Part shown: one piece after another, positions 29,334 through 35,741 of the stretch
Layout of the letters: each line of letters opens with the position of its first letter
Numbering within the stretch: the stretch's first letter is position 1
IMG/VR virus record: IMGVR_UViG_3300046474_000174
Coordinates: 1-37,299 of that record
Direction: 5' to 3' (one strand)
DNA length: 37,299 nucleotides
Source: a virus
The notes under the pieces: model-generated
Told to the model about the DNA's origin: nothing
Database searches by the model: none
Seen by the model: only the letters and a program-made list of their open reading frames with translations
Position numbers and translations under genes: made by a program

Positions 29334-29565
29334 GGGATTCGGGATGGTTGGCGAGCTCGGGCCAGATGCGTTGCCAGTCGTCGGGGAACATCTCGCGGCG
29401 CGTGACCAAGCCGCCAGTCGCGGTCTCGATCGCCGCGCCGTAGATGACCGGGATCGGACGTGTTCCATCGGCCCAGCGGCTTACGTCTGGGGCATGCGCG
29501 CCTATAGCCTTGGCCAGTGCTGCTTGTCGGCCGCGCTCTTGGGAGAGGTAAGTTTTGATGTCCAT
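29323..29565 (-). CDS. cro: Cro/YdaS-type repressor, 80 aa
   Basis: ATG at 29565, divergent from the CI-like gene across the operator region. The N-terminal 45 residues form a helix-turn-helix typical of Cro/YdaS (MDIKTYLSQERGRQAALAKA, then GAHAPDVSRWADGTRPI), with a C-terminal extension (IWPELANHPESQPQ). The leftward promoter leaves only about one or two bases before the ATG, so the mRNA may be nearly leaderless. It should bind the same TAGCG-N3-CGCTA operators and promote the lytic programme. Confidence 0.8.
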   Translation of the reverse strand: MDIKTYLSQERGRQAALAKAIGAHAPDVSRWADGTRPIPVIYGAAIETATGGLVTRREMFPDDWQRIWPELANHPESQPQ

Positions 29566-29573
29566 GAGGACAG

Positions 29574-29638
29574 AATATAGCGATTCGCTAAACGTCGTCA
29601 ATAGCGAATCGCATATTTCAAAGTTTAGCGCTATGCTA
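29574..29638. promoter_or_regulatory. Right-type operator/promoter cluster (three operators, leftward early promoter)
   Basis: Three 13-bp operators: TAGCGATTCGCTA (29578-29590), TAGCGAATCGCAT (29602-29614) and TAGCGCTATGCTA (29626-29638), with centres exactly 24 bp apart. Leftward promoter: -35 TTGACG (29601-29596), 16-bp spacer, -10 TATATT (29579-29574), overlapped by the first operator. The third operator overlaps the likely -10 of the rightward repressor promoter (TATGCT, 29632-29637). The first site is perfectly symmetric; the other two are weaker. Confidence 0.85.
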
Positions 29639-29650
29639 TTTAATGCTCAG

Positions 29651-30391
29651 ATGCAAACAAATGACGAAGTCCGCCGGCAGAACCTCTTGATCGCGATCGA
29701 ACGCGCAGGCTCGGCCGCAAAGCTTGCGGAAGCGGCCAAGACGTCCCCCGCCTACCTGAGCCAGATCAAGAACCGTACTCCCGACAGCAAATCGGGTACG
29801 CCCAAGACCATGGGTGACGATATGGCGCGCCGTATTGAGGCCGCAATCGGCGAGCAGCCCGGATGGATGGACGTCGCCCGGGAGTCACAAGAGGCATCGA
29901 GCGTGACAGCGGACATCCTCCACCTGGTGCCGGGCGCCAAGCGTGTGCACGCGGCCGATCAAGATGATCCGAGCATGACTCAGATCAAGAAGGTAAAGAT
30001 CAAGGTCCAGGCTGGCATCACGGGCTTCCAGGTCGAGCCAGAACACTACGATGGCGAAACCCAGGGCGTGCCCACCAGGTGGATGCTGAGGGAAGGACTA
30101 AGTCGCGATGCATTGATCTCGACGACCGTGCGCGGCGAGAGCATGGAGCCGGCTTTGTACGACGGTGACGTGATCGTCGTGAATACGCGAGATACAAAAT
30201 TAGTCGACGGCGCGGTCTATGTTGTGAATTACGAGGGTGAGGCCGTGGTCAAGCGGTTGATTCGCGATGCCGGGCAGTGGTGGCTATCGTCTGATAATGC
30301 GGATCAACGGAAATATCACAAGAAGCAATGCAAAGGAGCCGAGTGCATTGTAATTGGCAAGGTCGTGCGGAAAGAAAGCACGCATATATAA
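29651..30391 (+). CDS. cI: CI-like repressor with S24 autoprotease domain, 246 aa
   Basis: Maintains lysogeny by repressing both early promoters. Residues 5-65 form an HTH DNA-binding domain (AAKLAEAAKTSPAYLSQIKN). The S24 peptidase domain starts at about 112, with the Ala121-Gly122 cleavage pair in VQAGITG, catalytic Ser164 in RGESMEPALYDGDVIVVN and Lys201 in GEAVVKRL. All self-cleavage residues are present, so SOS/RecA induction is expected. The start at 29651 is preferred; an in-frame ATG at 29633 lies inside an operator. It is followed at 32 bp by two lipoprotein genes that may be co-transcribed in lysogens. Confidence 0.92.
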   Translation: MQTNDEVRRQNLLIAIERAGSAAKLAEAAKTSPAYLSQIKNRTPDSKSGTPKTMGDDMARRIEAAIGEQPGWMDVARESQEASSVTADILHLVPGAKRVHAADQDDPSMTQIKKVKIKVQAGITGFQVEPEHYDGETQGVPTRWMLREGLSRDALISTTVRGESMEPALYDGDVIVVNTRDTKLVDGAVYVVNYEGEAVVKRLIRDAGQWWLSSDNADQRKYHKKQCKGAECIVIGKVVRKESTHI

Positions 30392-30423
30392 CGATGCGGC
30401 ACGCTTGTGCTGGATGGGGTGAA

Positions 30424-30699
30424 ATGAAAAAGATTATCATTGTGGGTTCACTTGCTCTTGCCGGTTGCGCGAGCAATTCCGGGATTGTCGCAATGGGCCA
30501 AGATACATATTTCGTGTCACGCCAAGCGGCAACTGGTTTTACTGGAATGGGGACATTGAAGGCCGAGGCAATTGGTGAGGCAGTGCAGTTTTGCGGCACC
30601 AAAGGTAAGGCACTCCAGGTTGTCTCTTCAAGTGACGCCAAGCCACCCTACATTCTTGGCAATTTTCCGAAAACAGAAATGCAGTTCAAGTGCGTCTGA
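30424..30699 (+). CDS. Small lipoprotein A, 91 aa (possible lysogenic conversion gene)
   Basis: A lipoprotein signal is clear: MKKIIIVGSLALAGCASNSG with the lipobox LAGC, so the mature protein starts at Cys15. The mature part has VAMGQDTYFVSRQ, EAVQFCGTKGKALQVVS and ends MQFKCV. The two remaining Cys (in FCG and KCV) could form a disulfide in the periplasm. The sequence is more AT-rich than the flanks. It follows the repressor gene on the same strand, so it is probably made in lysogens. Compare the related gene at 30712. Confidence 0.8.
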   Translation: MKKIIIVGSLALAGCASNSGIVAMGQDTYFVSRQAATGFTGMGTLKAEAIGEAVQFCGTKGKALQVVSSSDAKPPYILGNFPKTEMQFKCV

Positions 30700-30711
30700 T
30701 GAGGTATTAAA

Positions 30712-30984
30712 TTGAAGCCAATTGCACTAATTCCTTTCATGGCCATACTCGCGGCCTGTCAATCTGTTAGCGATGTTGTCCCGACTGGCCAAGGATCCTA
30801 CCTGGTCGGCGCTGTAGTACATGAGGGCATGAAATCTGATGCGGAAGTGACTGCGCTGAGTATTAAACGCGGCACGGAATTTTGTGGCGCGATGGGAAAA
30901 CGATTTGAGCTGATGAATGCATCGAATGGTGGAACGCAGGGGTGGACGCCACAGCAGTCGCAAATCATGTTTCGATGCGTTTAA
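30712..30984 (+). CDS. Small lipoprotein B, related to A, 90 aa
   Basis: TTG start with GAGG upstream. Signal and lipobox: MKPIALIPFMAILAACQS (LAAC). The mature part shares a pattern with lipoprotein A: V-x-x-GQ-x-x-Y-x-V, FCG-x-x-GK and an ending in QIMFRCV, although overall identity is low. It lies 12 bp downstream of A. Two paired, diverged copies suggest an ancient duplication with kept function. Envelope location and position behind the repressor fit superinfection exclusion or host surface change, but neither is proven. Confidence 0.75.
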   Translation: MKPIALIPFMAILAACQSVSDVVPTGQGSYLVGAVVHEGMKSDAEVTALSIKRGTEFCGAMGKRFELMNASNGGTQGWTPQQSQIMFRCV

Positions 30985-31008
30985 AAATAATCCCCGCTCG
31001 CGGCGGGG
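30985..31008. terminator. Hairpin after the lipoprotein genes, possible terminator
   Basis: CCCCGC (30992-30997) pairs with GCGGGG (31003-31008). There is no T-run on the rightward side, but the leftward reading gives ATTATTTTTAAAC. It lies only seven bases after the lipoprotein B stop. Confidence 0.45.
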
Positions 31009-31076
31009 AATGAGACCTGATCAATCAGGCATGCGGTGTGCAATTCTATCGAAGTCCAAAACTACGAAAGGTACGC

Positions 31077-31310
31077 ATGGCTTTTTATAAATATCAGCAA
31101 GCAGTAAGTCCAAATCAAAACTCGGCCTTTGATGTTCTACATGCGCCAGGTGCCATCACTCCTAACTCAGGAATATATCGATGCACTGGATGTGGGCGTG
31201 AAATGGTCTCTGTGGCAAACCATCATATGCCGCCGCAAAATCACCACGCCCATTCACCAGCTCAAGGCCTGATCAGGTGGCAGCTGGCTGTAATGTCGAC
31301 CCACGCGTAA
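31077..31310 (+). CDS. Protein-L-like small zinc-ribbon protein, 77 aa
   Basis: ATG at 31077 after CGAAAGG. The sequence FYKYQQAVSPNQNSAFDVLH, GIYRCTGCGREMVSVANHHM, then PPQNHHAHSPAQGLIRWQL is a recognisable small protein type, sometimes annotated 'protein L', found in many beta- and gamma-proteobacteria and in prophages. CTGC plus a cluster of His residues suggests metal binding. The function is unknown. It is AT-rich like the lipoprotein genes upstream and probably part of the same accessory block. Confidence 0.75.
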   Translation: MAFYKYQQAVSPNQNSAFDVLHAPGAITPNSGIYRCTGCGREMVSVANHHMPPQNHHAHSPAQGLIRWQLAVMSTHA

Positions 31311-31593
31311 GAGCAGGGTGACGCAACGCGAGCGCACATACTTTTTCGCGCTCGTACCATCCCCACATAATCGGCGCCATGGTCGCCAGCGCCTGGGCTA
31401 CGCCCACCAGCTTCGATGCGGACATGTTTTCCTGCATGAATTCCATGACCAGCTTCACGTCGACGTCCATCTCCAAATCGCACTTCGCTCCTACGCGCGG
31501 CACTCCCAGCGCCTGAGTGACGAAGCTTGTCTCACTTACTGCAGCCGAATTGCACTGGTTCTGCTCGTGCAGATCCTGTTGATTCGTTCCCAT
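31273..31593 (-). CDS. Possible leftward hypothetical gene in the immunity region, 106 aa
   Basis: ATG at 31593 with a GGAGGA-like site close upstream. The composition looks protein-like: NQQDLHEQNQCNSAAVSETS, DLEMDVDVKLVMEFMQENMS, ASKLVGVAQALATMAPIMWG, then a basic end. It converges with the protein-L-like gene, overlapping its 3' end by 38 bp. It lies in the 470-bp gap before the rightward early promoter. No motif is recognised, and I cannot exclude a chance frame. Confidence 0.45.
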   Translation of the reverse strand: MGTNQQDLHEQNQCNSAAVSETSFVTQALGVPRVGAKCDLEMDVDVKLVMEFMQENMSASKLVGVAQALATMAPIMWGWYEREKVCALALRHPALTRGSTLQPAAT

Positions 31594-31604
31594 CCATCCT
31601 CCAT

Positions 31605-31627
31605 GCCGCACACGATGCGGCTTTTTT
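31605..31627 (+). terminator. Intrinsic terminator (rightward) before the rightward early promoter
   Basis: GCCGCA-CACGA-TGCGGC (31605-31621) followed by six T. It would stop transcription from the repressor/accessory genes from entering the rightward early operon. Confidence 0.8.
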
Positions 31628-31691
31628 ACGCCCAGACGCCGGGCCGGCGCGCCCGAGGTGTTCGAGCCTGTCGAGAGTCTAACGAAAAATT

Positions 31692-31742
31692 TAGCGCATC
31701 GCTATAAATAATGCTTGACGCAATTTAGCGAAACGCTATACG
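31692..31742 (+). promoter_or_regulatory. Left-type operator/promoter (rightward early promoter with two operators)
   Basis: Operators TAGCGCATCGCTA (31692-31704) and TAGCGAAACGCTA (31726-31738) share the TAGCG-N3-CGCTA form of the repressor region. The promoter is TTGACG (31715-31720), a 16-bp spacer holding the second operator, and TATACG (31737-31742). It has the same -35 and spacer length as the leftward promoter at 29574-29601. It drives the recombination operon that starts at 31787. Confidence 0.85.
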
Positions 31743-31786
31743 ATCACTCCATCGCAACAGCCCAGCAGGGCAGATGGAGACCTCCG

Positions 31787-32158
31787 ATGGATCGCTTCCC
31801 CTACGACGCCGAGGCGCGCGAAAACCGCGTCATCGAGCTGATTGACGCCCGCATTCACGCCATCCGGCACGACATCCGCGTGAACCGCGCGTCGACCGTT
31901 GCCGCCGTGGTGGACCGGCTGGACCTCGGCAACTTCGAAGGCGATGCGCGCGACATCCTCCGTGCAGCCGTGGTCGGCCATTCCGCAGCGGTGGGCGTCG
32001 ACCACGCGGCAGCCGTCGAGGCGGCCATCTACTTCGAAGCCGAGGCGCTGGCCGAGCGCGACATCGCCGACATGGAGCGTCGCCGCGCCGAGTCCGCCCG
32101 CGAGAACCGCATCGAGCAGCGCGTGTGGAACCACTTCTTCGCACGGAGCGCGGCATGA
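31787..32158 (+). CDS. First gene of the rightward early operon, 123 aa, unknown
   Basis: ATG at 31787 with TGGAGA seven bases upstream; the -35 and operator lie just before it, so the longer frame from 31715 is not used. The product is almost wholly helical and charged (AEARENRVIELIDARIHAIR, then AVVDRLDLGNFEGDARDIL and ERDIADMERRRAESARENR). It is the first early gene after the promoter, a position used in many phages for antitermination or host-takeover proteins. I recognise no family. Confidence 0.75.
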   Translation: MDRFPYDAEARENRVIELIDARIHAIRHDIRVNRASTVAAVVDRLDLGNFEGDARDILRAAVVGHSAAVGVDHAAAVEAAIYFEAEALAERDIADMERRRAESARENRIEQRVWNHFFARSAA

Positions 32159-32364
32159 CCTGCGCCCACTGCAACGACACGGGCAGCCTGTCCAAGAACG
32201 TCACCGGCTATCTGGACTGCCCGCACTGCGGCGCCGCCGAAGAGCGCGCCCGCGTCGAATCGTGGGCCCGCCGCGCGGCCCCGGGCGCCGGCCTGATCGA
32301 CGTCTGGACCATCTACCAGCACGGCAAGGCCGCTGCGGCCGGTACCGATCGGGAGGCCGCATGA
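32155..32364 (+). CDS. DnaJ-like zinc-ribbon small protein, 69 aa
   Basis: ATG at 32155, coupled by ATGA. Two Cys pairs, CAHCNDTGS and CPHCGAA, match the CxxCxGxG-type zinc knuckle of DnaJ and of many small phage proteins. The C-terminal part is helical (RARVESWARRAAPGAGLIDV). Nucleic-acid or protein binding is likely. It is coupled to the next gene. Confidence 0.7.
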   Translation: MTCAHCNDTGSLSKNVTGYLDCPHCGAAEERARVESWARRAAPGAGLIDVWTIYQHGKAAAAGTDREAA

Positions 32365-32567
32365 CCGCCGCCCGCATGGCGCGCCGCCTGGTGCGCAAGA
32401 TCGCCAAACCGGTCGTGCTGTGGTGGACGGACCGCGCGTTGCGCGAGGCCGAAGATCAGGCGGACTTTTACATGCACCTGCGCCGCGCCGCGGCCCCGAT
32501 GGAGCGCCGCCAGCGCGAGCGCGCCGTGCAGCTGGTCGGCCGCCGCAACGAGATTCGGGGGTGGTAA
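32361..32567 (+). CDS. Small basic helical protein, 68 aa
   Basis: ATG at 32361, ATGA-coupled to the preceding gene. It is Arg-rich (TAARMARRLVRKIAKPVVLW) with an amphipathic second half (EDQADFYMHLRRAAAPMERR, QRERAVQLVGRRNEIRGW). No known motif. It is three bases from the next gene start, so it belongs to the operon. Confidence 0.6.
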   Translation: MTAARMARRLVRKIAKPVVLWWTDRALREAEDQADFYMHLRRAAAPMERRQRERAVQLVGRRNEIRGW

Positions 32568-32569
32568 GC

Positions 32570-32809
32570 ATGGTCTGCGCATCCTGCGGCGGCAACGTGA
32601 CCTGGCGGGGCCCCATCACCAACCTGACCCATACCGAGTGCGCCGACTGCGGCGCGATCAACAACCAGCTGGTCGACCCAGCCCGACGAAGAAGAGGACG
32701 ACGAATGATCCGCCACATCCGCAACCAGTACCTGCTGTCCCTGCGCGCTGGCTTCCGCCCGCGCAAGGCAGCGGCCCGCGCGCTGCGCACCTACGTTTTC
32801 GGCTTCTAA
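32570..32809 (+). CDS. Zinc-ribbon small protein, 79 aa
   Basis: ATG at 32570. Two CxxC pairs form a ribbon (VCASCGGNVTWRGPITN, then ECADCGAINNQL), followed by a basic linker (ARRRRGRR) and a C-terminal helix (MIRHIRNQYLLSLRAGFRPR). An internal ATG at the helix could also be a start, but the full frame is preferred because its N-terminus is a clean zinc ribbon. Probably an early nucleic-acid-binding protein. Confidence 0.65.
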   Translation: MVCASCGGNVTWRGPITNLTHTECADCGAINNQLVDPARRRRGRRMIRHIRNQYLLSLRAGFRPRKAAARALRTYVFGF

Positions 32810-32822
32810 CCTGGAGAGCAAC

Positions 32823-33674
32823 TTGAACGCACCACAGACCACCCACCTGGCCACGCGCCAGGACAACGCGCCAGTGCGCGCCGGCTTCTTCGATGCCGCC
32901 GGCTTCGACCTGATCCAGCGCGTCGCCAAAGCATTCTCCAGCTCGACGCTCGTGCCGGCGCAGTACCAGAACAACGTCGCCAACTGCATGATTGCGCTGA
33001 ACCTTGCGCAGCGCTTGAAGGCCGACGAGCTGATGGTGATGCAGAACCTGTACATCGTGCACGGCAACCCGGGCTGGTCGTCGAAGTTCCTGATCGCCAG
33101 CGTGAACACGTGCGGCCGCTACAGCGCGATGCGTTACGAGTGGCGCGGCGAGGCAGGCGCGCCGGACTTCGGCTGCCGCGCATGGGCAATCGAGCGCGAG
33201 ACGGGCGAACGCCTGGACGGCGCCTGGGTCGACTGGAACATGGTCCGCGCCGAGGGCTGGGACAAGAAAAGCGGATCGAAGTGGAAGACGATGCCGCAGC
33301 AGATGTTCATCTACCGCGCTGCGGCGTTCTGGCAGCGCGCGTACGCGCCGGAAATCAGCATGGGCCTGAGCACCGCCGAGGAAATGCAGGACATCGTCGA
33401 CGTGTCCGCCGACGGCAGCTTCACGATCACGCAGGAGCCGCAGCGCGCCGACATGCGCCAAGTGCACATCGTCGAGCAGGGCAGCGACGGCGCTGTCCAG
33501 CAGTTGCCGACGTGCACGGTCGAGCACTTCGACTTGAAGAAGTCGGAATGGCGCGACCTGATCCACTCGGGCAAAAAGACCGTGCCGCAGCTGATCGCCA
33601 TGATCGAAACCCGCCAACTGCTGACCGACGACCAGAAGCTGACTATCGACAGCTGGCTGCACGAAAACGACTAA
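32823..33674 (+). CDS. recT: RecT-family single-strand annealing protein, 283 aa
   Basis: Anneals complementary single strands during phage recombination. The family core is visible: GFFDAAGFDLIQRVAKAFSS, LVPAQYQNNVANCMIALNLA, MVMQNLYIVHGNPGWSSKFL, then RAEGWDKKSGSKWKTMPQQM and IYRAAAFWQRAYAPEISMGL. The start is TTG at 32823 with GGAGAG upstream. It is followed at 51 bp by the exonuclease gene, forming the usual annealase plus exonuclease pair (as in RecE/RecT). Confidence 0.9.
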   Translation: MNAPQTTHLATRQDNAPVRAGFFDAAGFDLIQRVAKAFSSSTLVPAQYQNNVANCMIALNLAQRLKADELMVMQNLYIVHGNPGWSSKFLIASVNTCGRYSAMRYEWRGEAGAPDFGCRAWAIERETGERLDGAWVDWNMVRAEGWDKKSGSKWKTMPQQMFIYRAAAFWQRAYAPEISMGLSTAEEMQDIVDVSADGSFTITQEPQRADMRQVHIVEQGSDGAVQQLPTCTVEHFDLKKSEWRDLIHSGKKTVPQLIAMIETRQLLTDDQKLTIDSWLHEND

Positions 33675-33682
33675 ATCGCGGC

Positions 33683-33702
33683 GTCCCCGCGCAAGCGGGG
33701 AC
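33683..33702. repeat. REP-like palindrome, copy 2
   Basis: GTCCCCGC-GCAA-GCGGGGAC is a perfect 8-bp stem with a GCAA tetraloop, in the gap between recT and the exonuclease gene. It resembles the palindrome at 26831-26853. Confidence 0.6.
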
Positions 33703-33725
33703 CCTCAACCTCACCAAGGAAAAAC

Positions 33726-35489
33726 ATGGCAACCATCCACAATCTAGTCCAGGGCTCGCCGGAGTGGCAGCAATACCGGCTCGAAAAGTTCGGCGCCAGC
33801 GAAGCGGCCGCGATGTTGGGTATCTCGTCGCTCGTGAAGCGCAACGAGCTGCTGCACATGAAGGCGACCGGCACCGCGCAGGAGTTCAGCGACTGGGTGC
33901 AGAAACACATCCTCGACTACGGCCACCATGTGGAAGCGCTGGCGCGCCCTCTGGTCGAAGAGCTGATCGGTACCGAGCTGTACCCGGTGACGTGCTCGGA
34001 TGGCCTCTTGTCGGCGTCCTGCGATGGCCTGACCATGGCCGAGGACGTCGCTTTCGAGCACAAGCAGTGGAATGCGGCGCTGGCCGCCGCTGTCGCGGCC
34101 GGCGAGCTGCCGGACGAGTATATGCCCCAGTGCCAGCAGATCATGATGGTCACCGGCTGCGGCAAGGTCGTGTTCGTGTGCTCCGACGGCACGCTCGACA
34201 ACTTCGTGCACATGGACGTGCTGCCGGACCCGGCCTGGCAAGAGCGCATCCGCGACGGCTGGACGCAGTTCGAAGCCGACCTGGCCGAGTACCAGCACGT
34301 TGAGGTATTGCCGCCGCCGGTCGCTGCCGCCGTGCAGGACTTGCCGGCGCTGTCGATCCGCGTCGACGGGCAGCTGAGCCTGAACCACAACCTCGTGCTG
34401 TTCGGCGAGAAGCTGCAGTCGTTCATCGCCGACATCGACACGAACCCAAGTGACGACCAGGCCTTCGCGGATGCCGAGCAGGCCATCAAGGTGATGGAGC
34501 GGGCCGAGACCGCGCTGGGCGCCGCCGAGGCGTCCGCCCTCGGCCAGATCTCGACCGTCGACGAGATGGTGCGCACGGTCGCCAGCTACAAGGAACTGGC
34601 CCGCAAGACCCGCCTGATGCTGGAAAAGGTCGTCAAGGCGCGCAAGGAGACGATCCGCGTCGAGATCCAGCAGGCCGGGAAGGAGCGGGCCGCGGCTCAC
34701 ATTGCTGCGCTGAACGCGCGCCTGGGCAAGCCGTACATGCCGGCCGTCGCCGTCGACTTCGCCGGCGTCATGAAGGGCAAGAAGACCGTGACCAGCCTGC
34801 GCGATGCTGTCGACACCGAACTGGCCCGCTTCAAGATCGAGGCGAACGCAGTCGCCGACCGCATCCAGATCAACCTGGGCACGCTGCGCGAGCTGGCCGC
34901 CAATCACGCTTTCTTGTTCGCTGACACGCCGGCCATCGTGCTCAAGGAAGCCGACGACTTGACCGCGCTCGTCAAGCTGCGCATCGCTGAGCACGAACAG
35001 GCCGAAGCTGCGAAGGCGGAAGCGCTGCGCGCACGGATTGCGGAGGAAGAGCGCGCCAAGGCCGAGAAGGCGGCAGCGGATGCCGAGCGCGCACGCGTCG
35101 CCGCGGAAACGAAGCGTCAACTGGACGAGCAGGCCGCGAACGTGGCTGCGGCCCGCGCCCAGCAAGCGGCAGCAGCGCAGGCAGCTGCCGCCACCCAGGT
35201 GCAAACCGAGCCGCAAATTATTCCGGAAATTATTCCGGAGCCGGCGCCGGCCCAGGTGACGCCGATCGACGCCGCGCGCGCGCCGGCCGACGACGCAATG
35301 TTGCGCCTGGGGCAGATCAACGAGCGCCTGGCGCCGATCGTGCTGACTTCCGAGGGCCTGAGCCGCTTGGGCTTCGCGCACGTCATGACCGACAAGTCGG
35401 CCAAGCTGTACCGCGAATCCGACTTCCATCGCATCTGCTCCGCGCTGATGCGCCACATCGCGGCCGTCCAGCAGCCGAAGGCCGCGTGA
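33726..35489 (+). CDS. YqaJ/lambda-Exo type exonuclease with long C-terminal extension, 587 aa
   Basis: Residues 1-200 are a YqaJ-type recombination exonuclease: GASEAAAMLGIS, DYGHHVEALAR, the catalytic SCDGLT (Asp100), FEHKQW (Glu111, Lys113), then DEYMPQCQQIMMVTG. It degrades one strand to supply substrate for the RecT partner. Residues 215-430 resemble a DUF1351-type region (DQAFADAEQAIKVMERAETA, VRTVASYKELARKTRLMLEK). Residues 430-500 form an Ala/Glu coiled coil, followed by a Pro-rich linker and a C-terminal domain (LSRLGFAHVMTDKSAKLYRE). The typical enzyme is 200-330 aa, so this is a fusion with proteins usually made separately. Confidence 0.85.
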   Translation: MATIHNLVQGSPEWQQYRLEKFGASEAAAMLGISSLVKRNELLHMKATGTAQEFSDWVQKHILDYGHHVEALARPLVEELIGTELYPVTCSDGLLSASCDGLTMAEDVAFEHKQWNAALAAAVAAGELPDEYMPQCQQIMMVTGCGKVVFVCSDGTLDNFVHMDVLPDPAWQERIRDGWTQFEADLAEYQHVEVLPPPVAAAVQDLPALSIRVDGQLSLNHNLVLFGEKLQSFIADIDTNPSDDQAFADAEQAIKVMERAETALGAAEASALGQISTVDEMVRTVASYKELARKTRLMLEKVVKARKETIRVEIQQAGKERAAAHIAALNARLGKPYMPAVAVDFAGVMKGKKTVTSLRDAVDTELARFKIEANAVADRIQINLGTLRELAANHAFLFADTPAIVLKEADDLTALVKLRIAEHEQAEAAKAEALRARIAEEERAKAEKAAADAERARVAAETKRQLDEQAANVAAARAQQAAAAQAAAATQVQTEPQIIPEIIPEPAPAQVTPIDAARAPADDAMLRLGQINERLAPIVLTSEGLSRLGFAHVMTDKSAKLYRESDFHRICSALMRHIAAVQQPKAA

Positions 35490-35507
35490 CATGGCCGGCC
35501 AGCGCCC

Positions 35508-35723
35508 GTGCCTGTGGAGGTCCTGCACTGCCGCGAGCAGGACTTCCAGCGTTTCCTCGGCGTCGACGGCGAAGACGCCGCCGCGCGCCGCGTGAAGGAG
35601 GTCTGCGAAATCAGCTCGCGCGCCGAGCTGGACCGCGACGCGGCCGCGCAGGCGCGCTGGGATGAGCGGATCCGGCGCGCGTACCTGAACTATCAAAAGC
35701 AGCACCCCACCAACCACCAATAG
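35508..35723 (+). CDS. Small hypothetical protein, 71 aa
   Basis: GTG at 35508, 18 bp after the exonuclease stop. The product is helical: PVEVLHCREQDFQRFLGV, then AAARRVKEVCEISSRAELDR and WDERIRRAYLNYQKQHP. There is no obvious ribosome site before the GTG, but the frame is well formed and fills an operon gap. The two Cys are not in a zinc pattern. Probably an early accessory protein. Confidence 0.6.
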   Translation: MPVEVLHCREQDFQRFLGVDGEDAAARRVKEVCEISSRAELDRDAAAQARWDERIRRAYLNYQKQHPTNHQ

Positions 35724-35741
35724 GACCAGGAGATGTAACGA

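Noticed and set aside
31715-31786. Longer start (TTG at 31715) for the first rightward early gene
   Set aside because: That TTG is the promoter -35 itself. The ATG at 31787 has a proper ribosome site.
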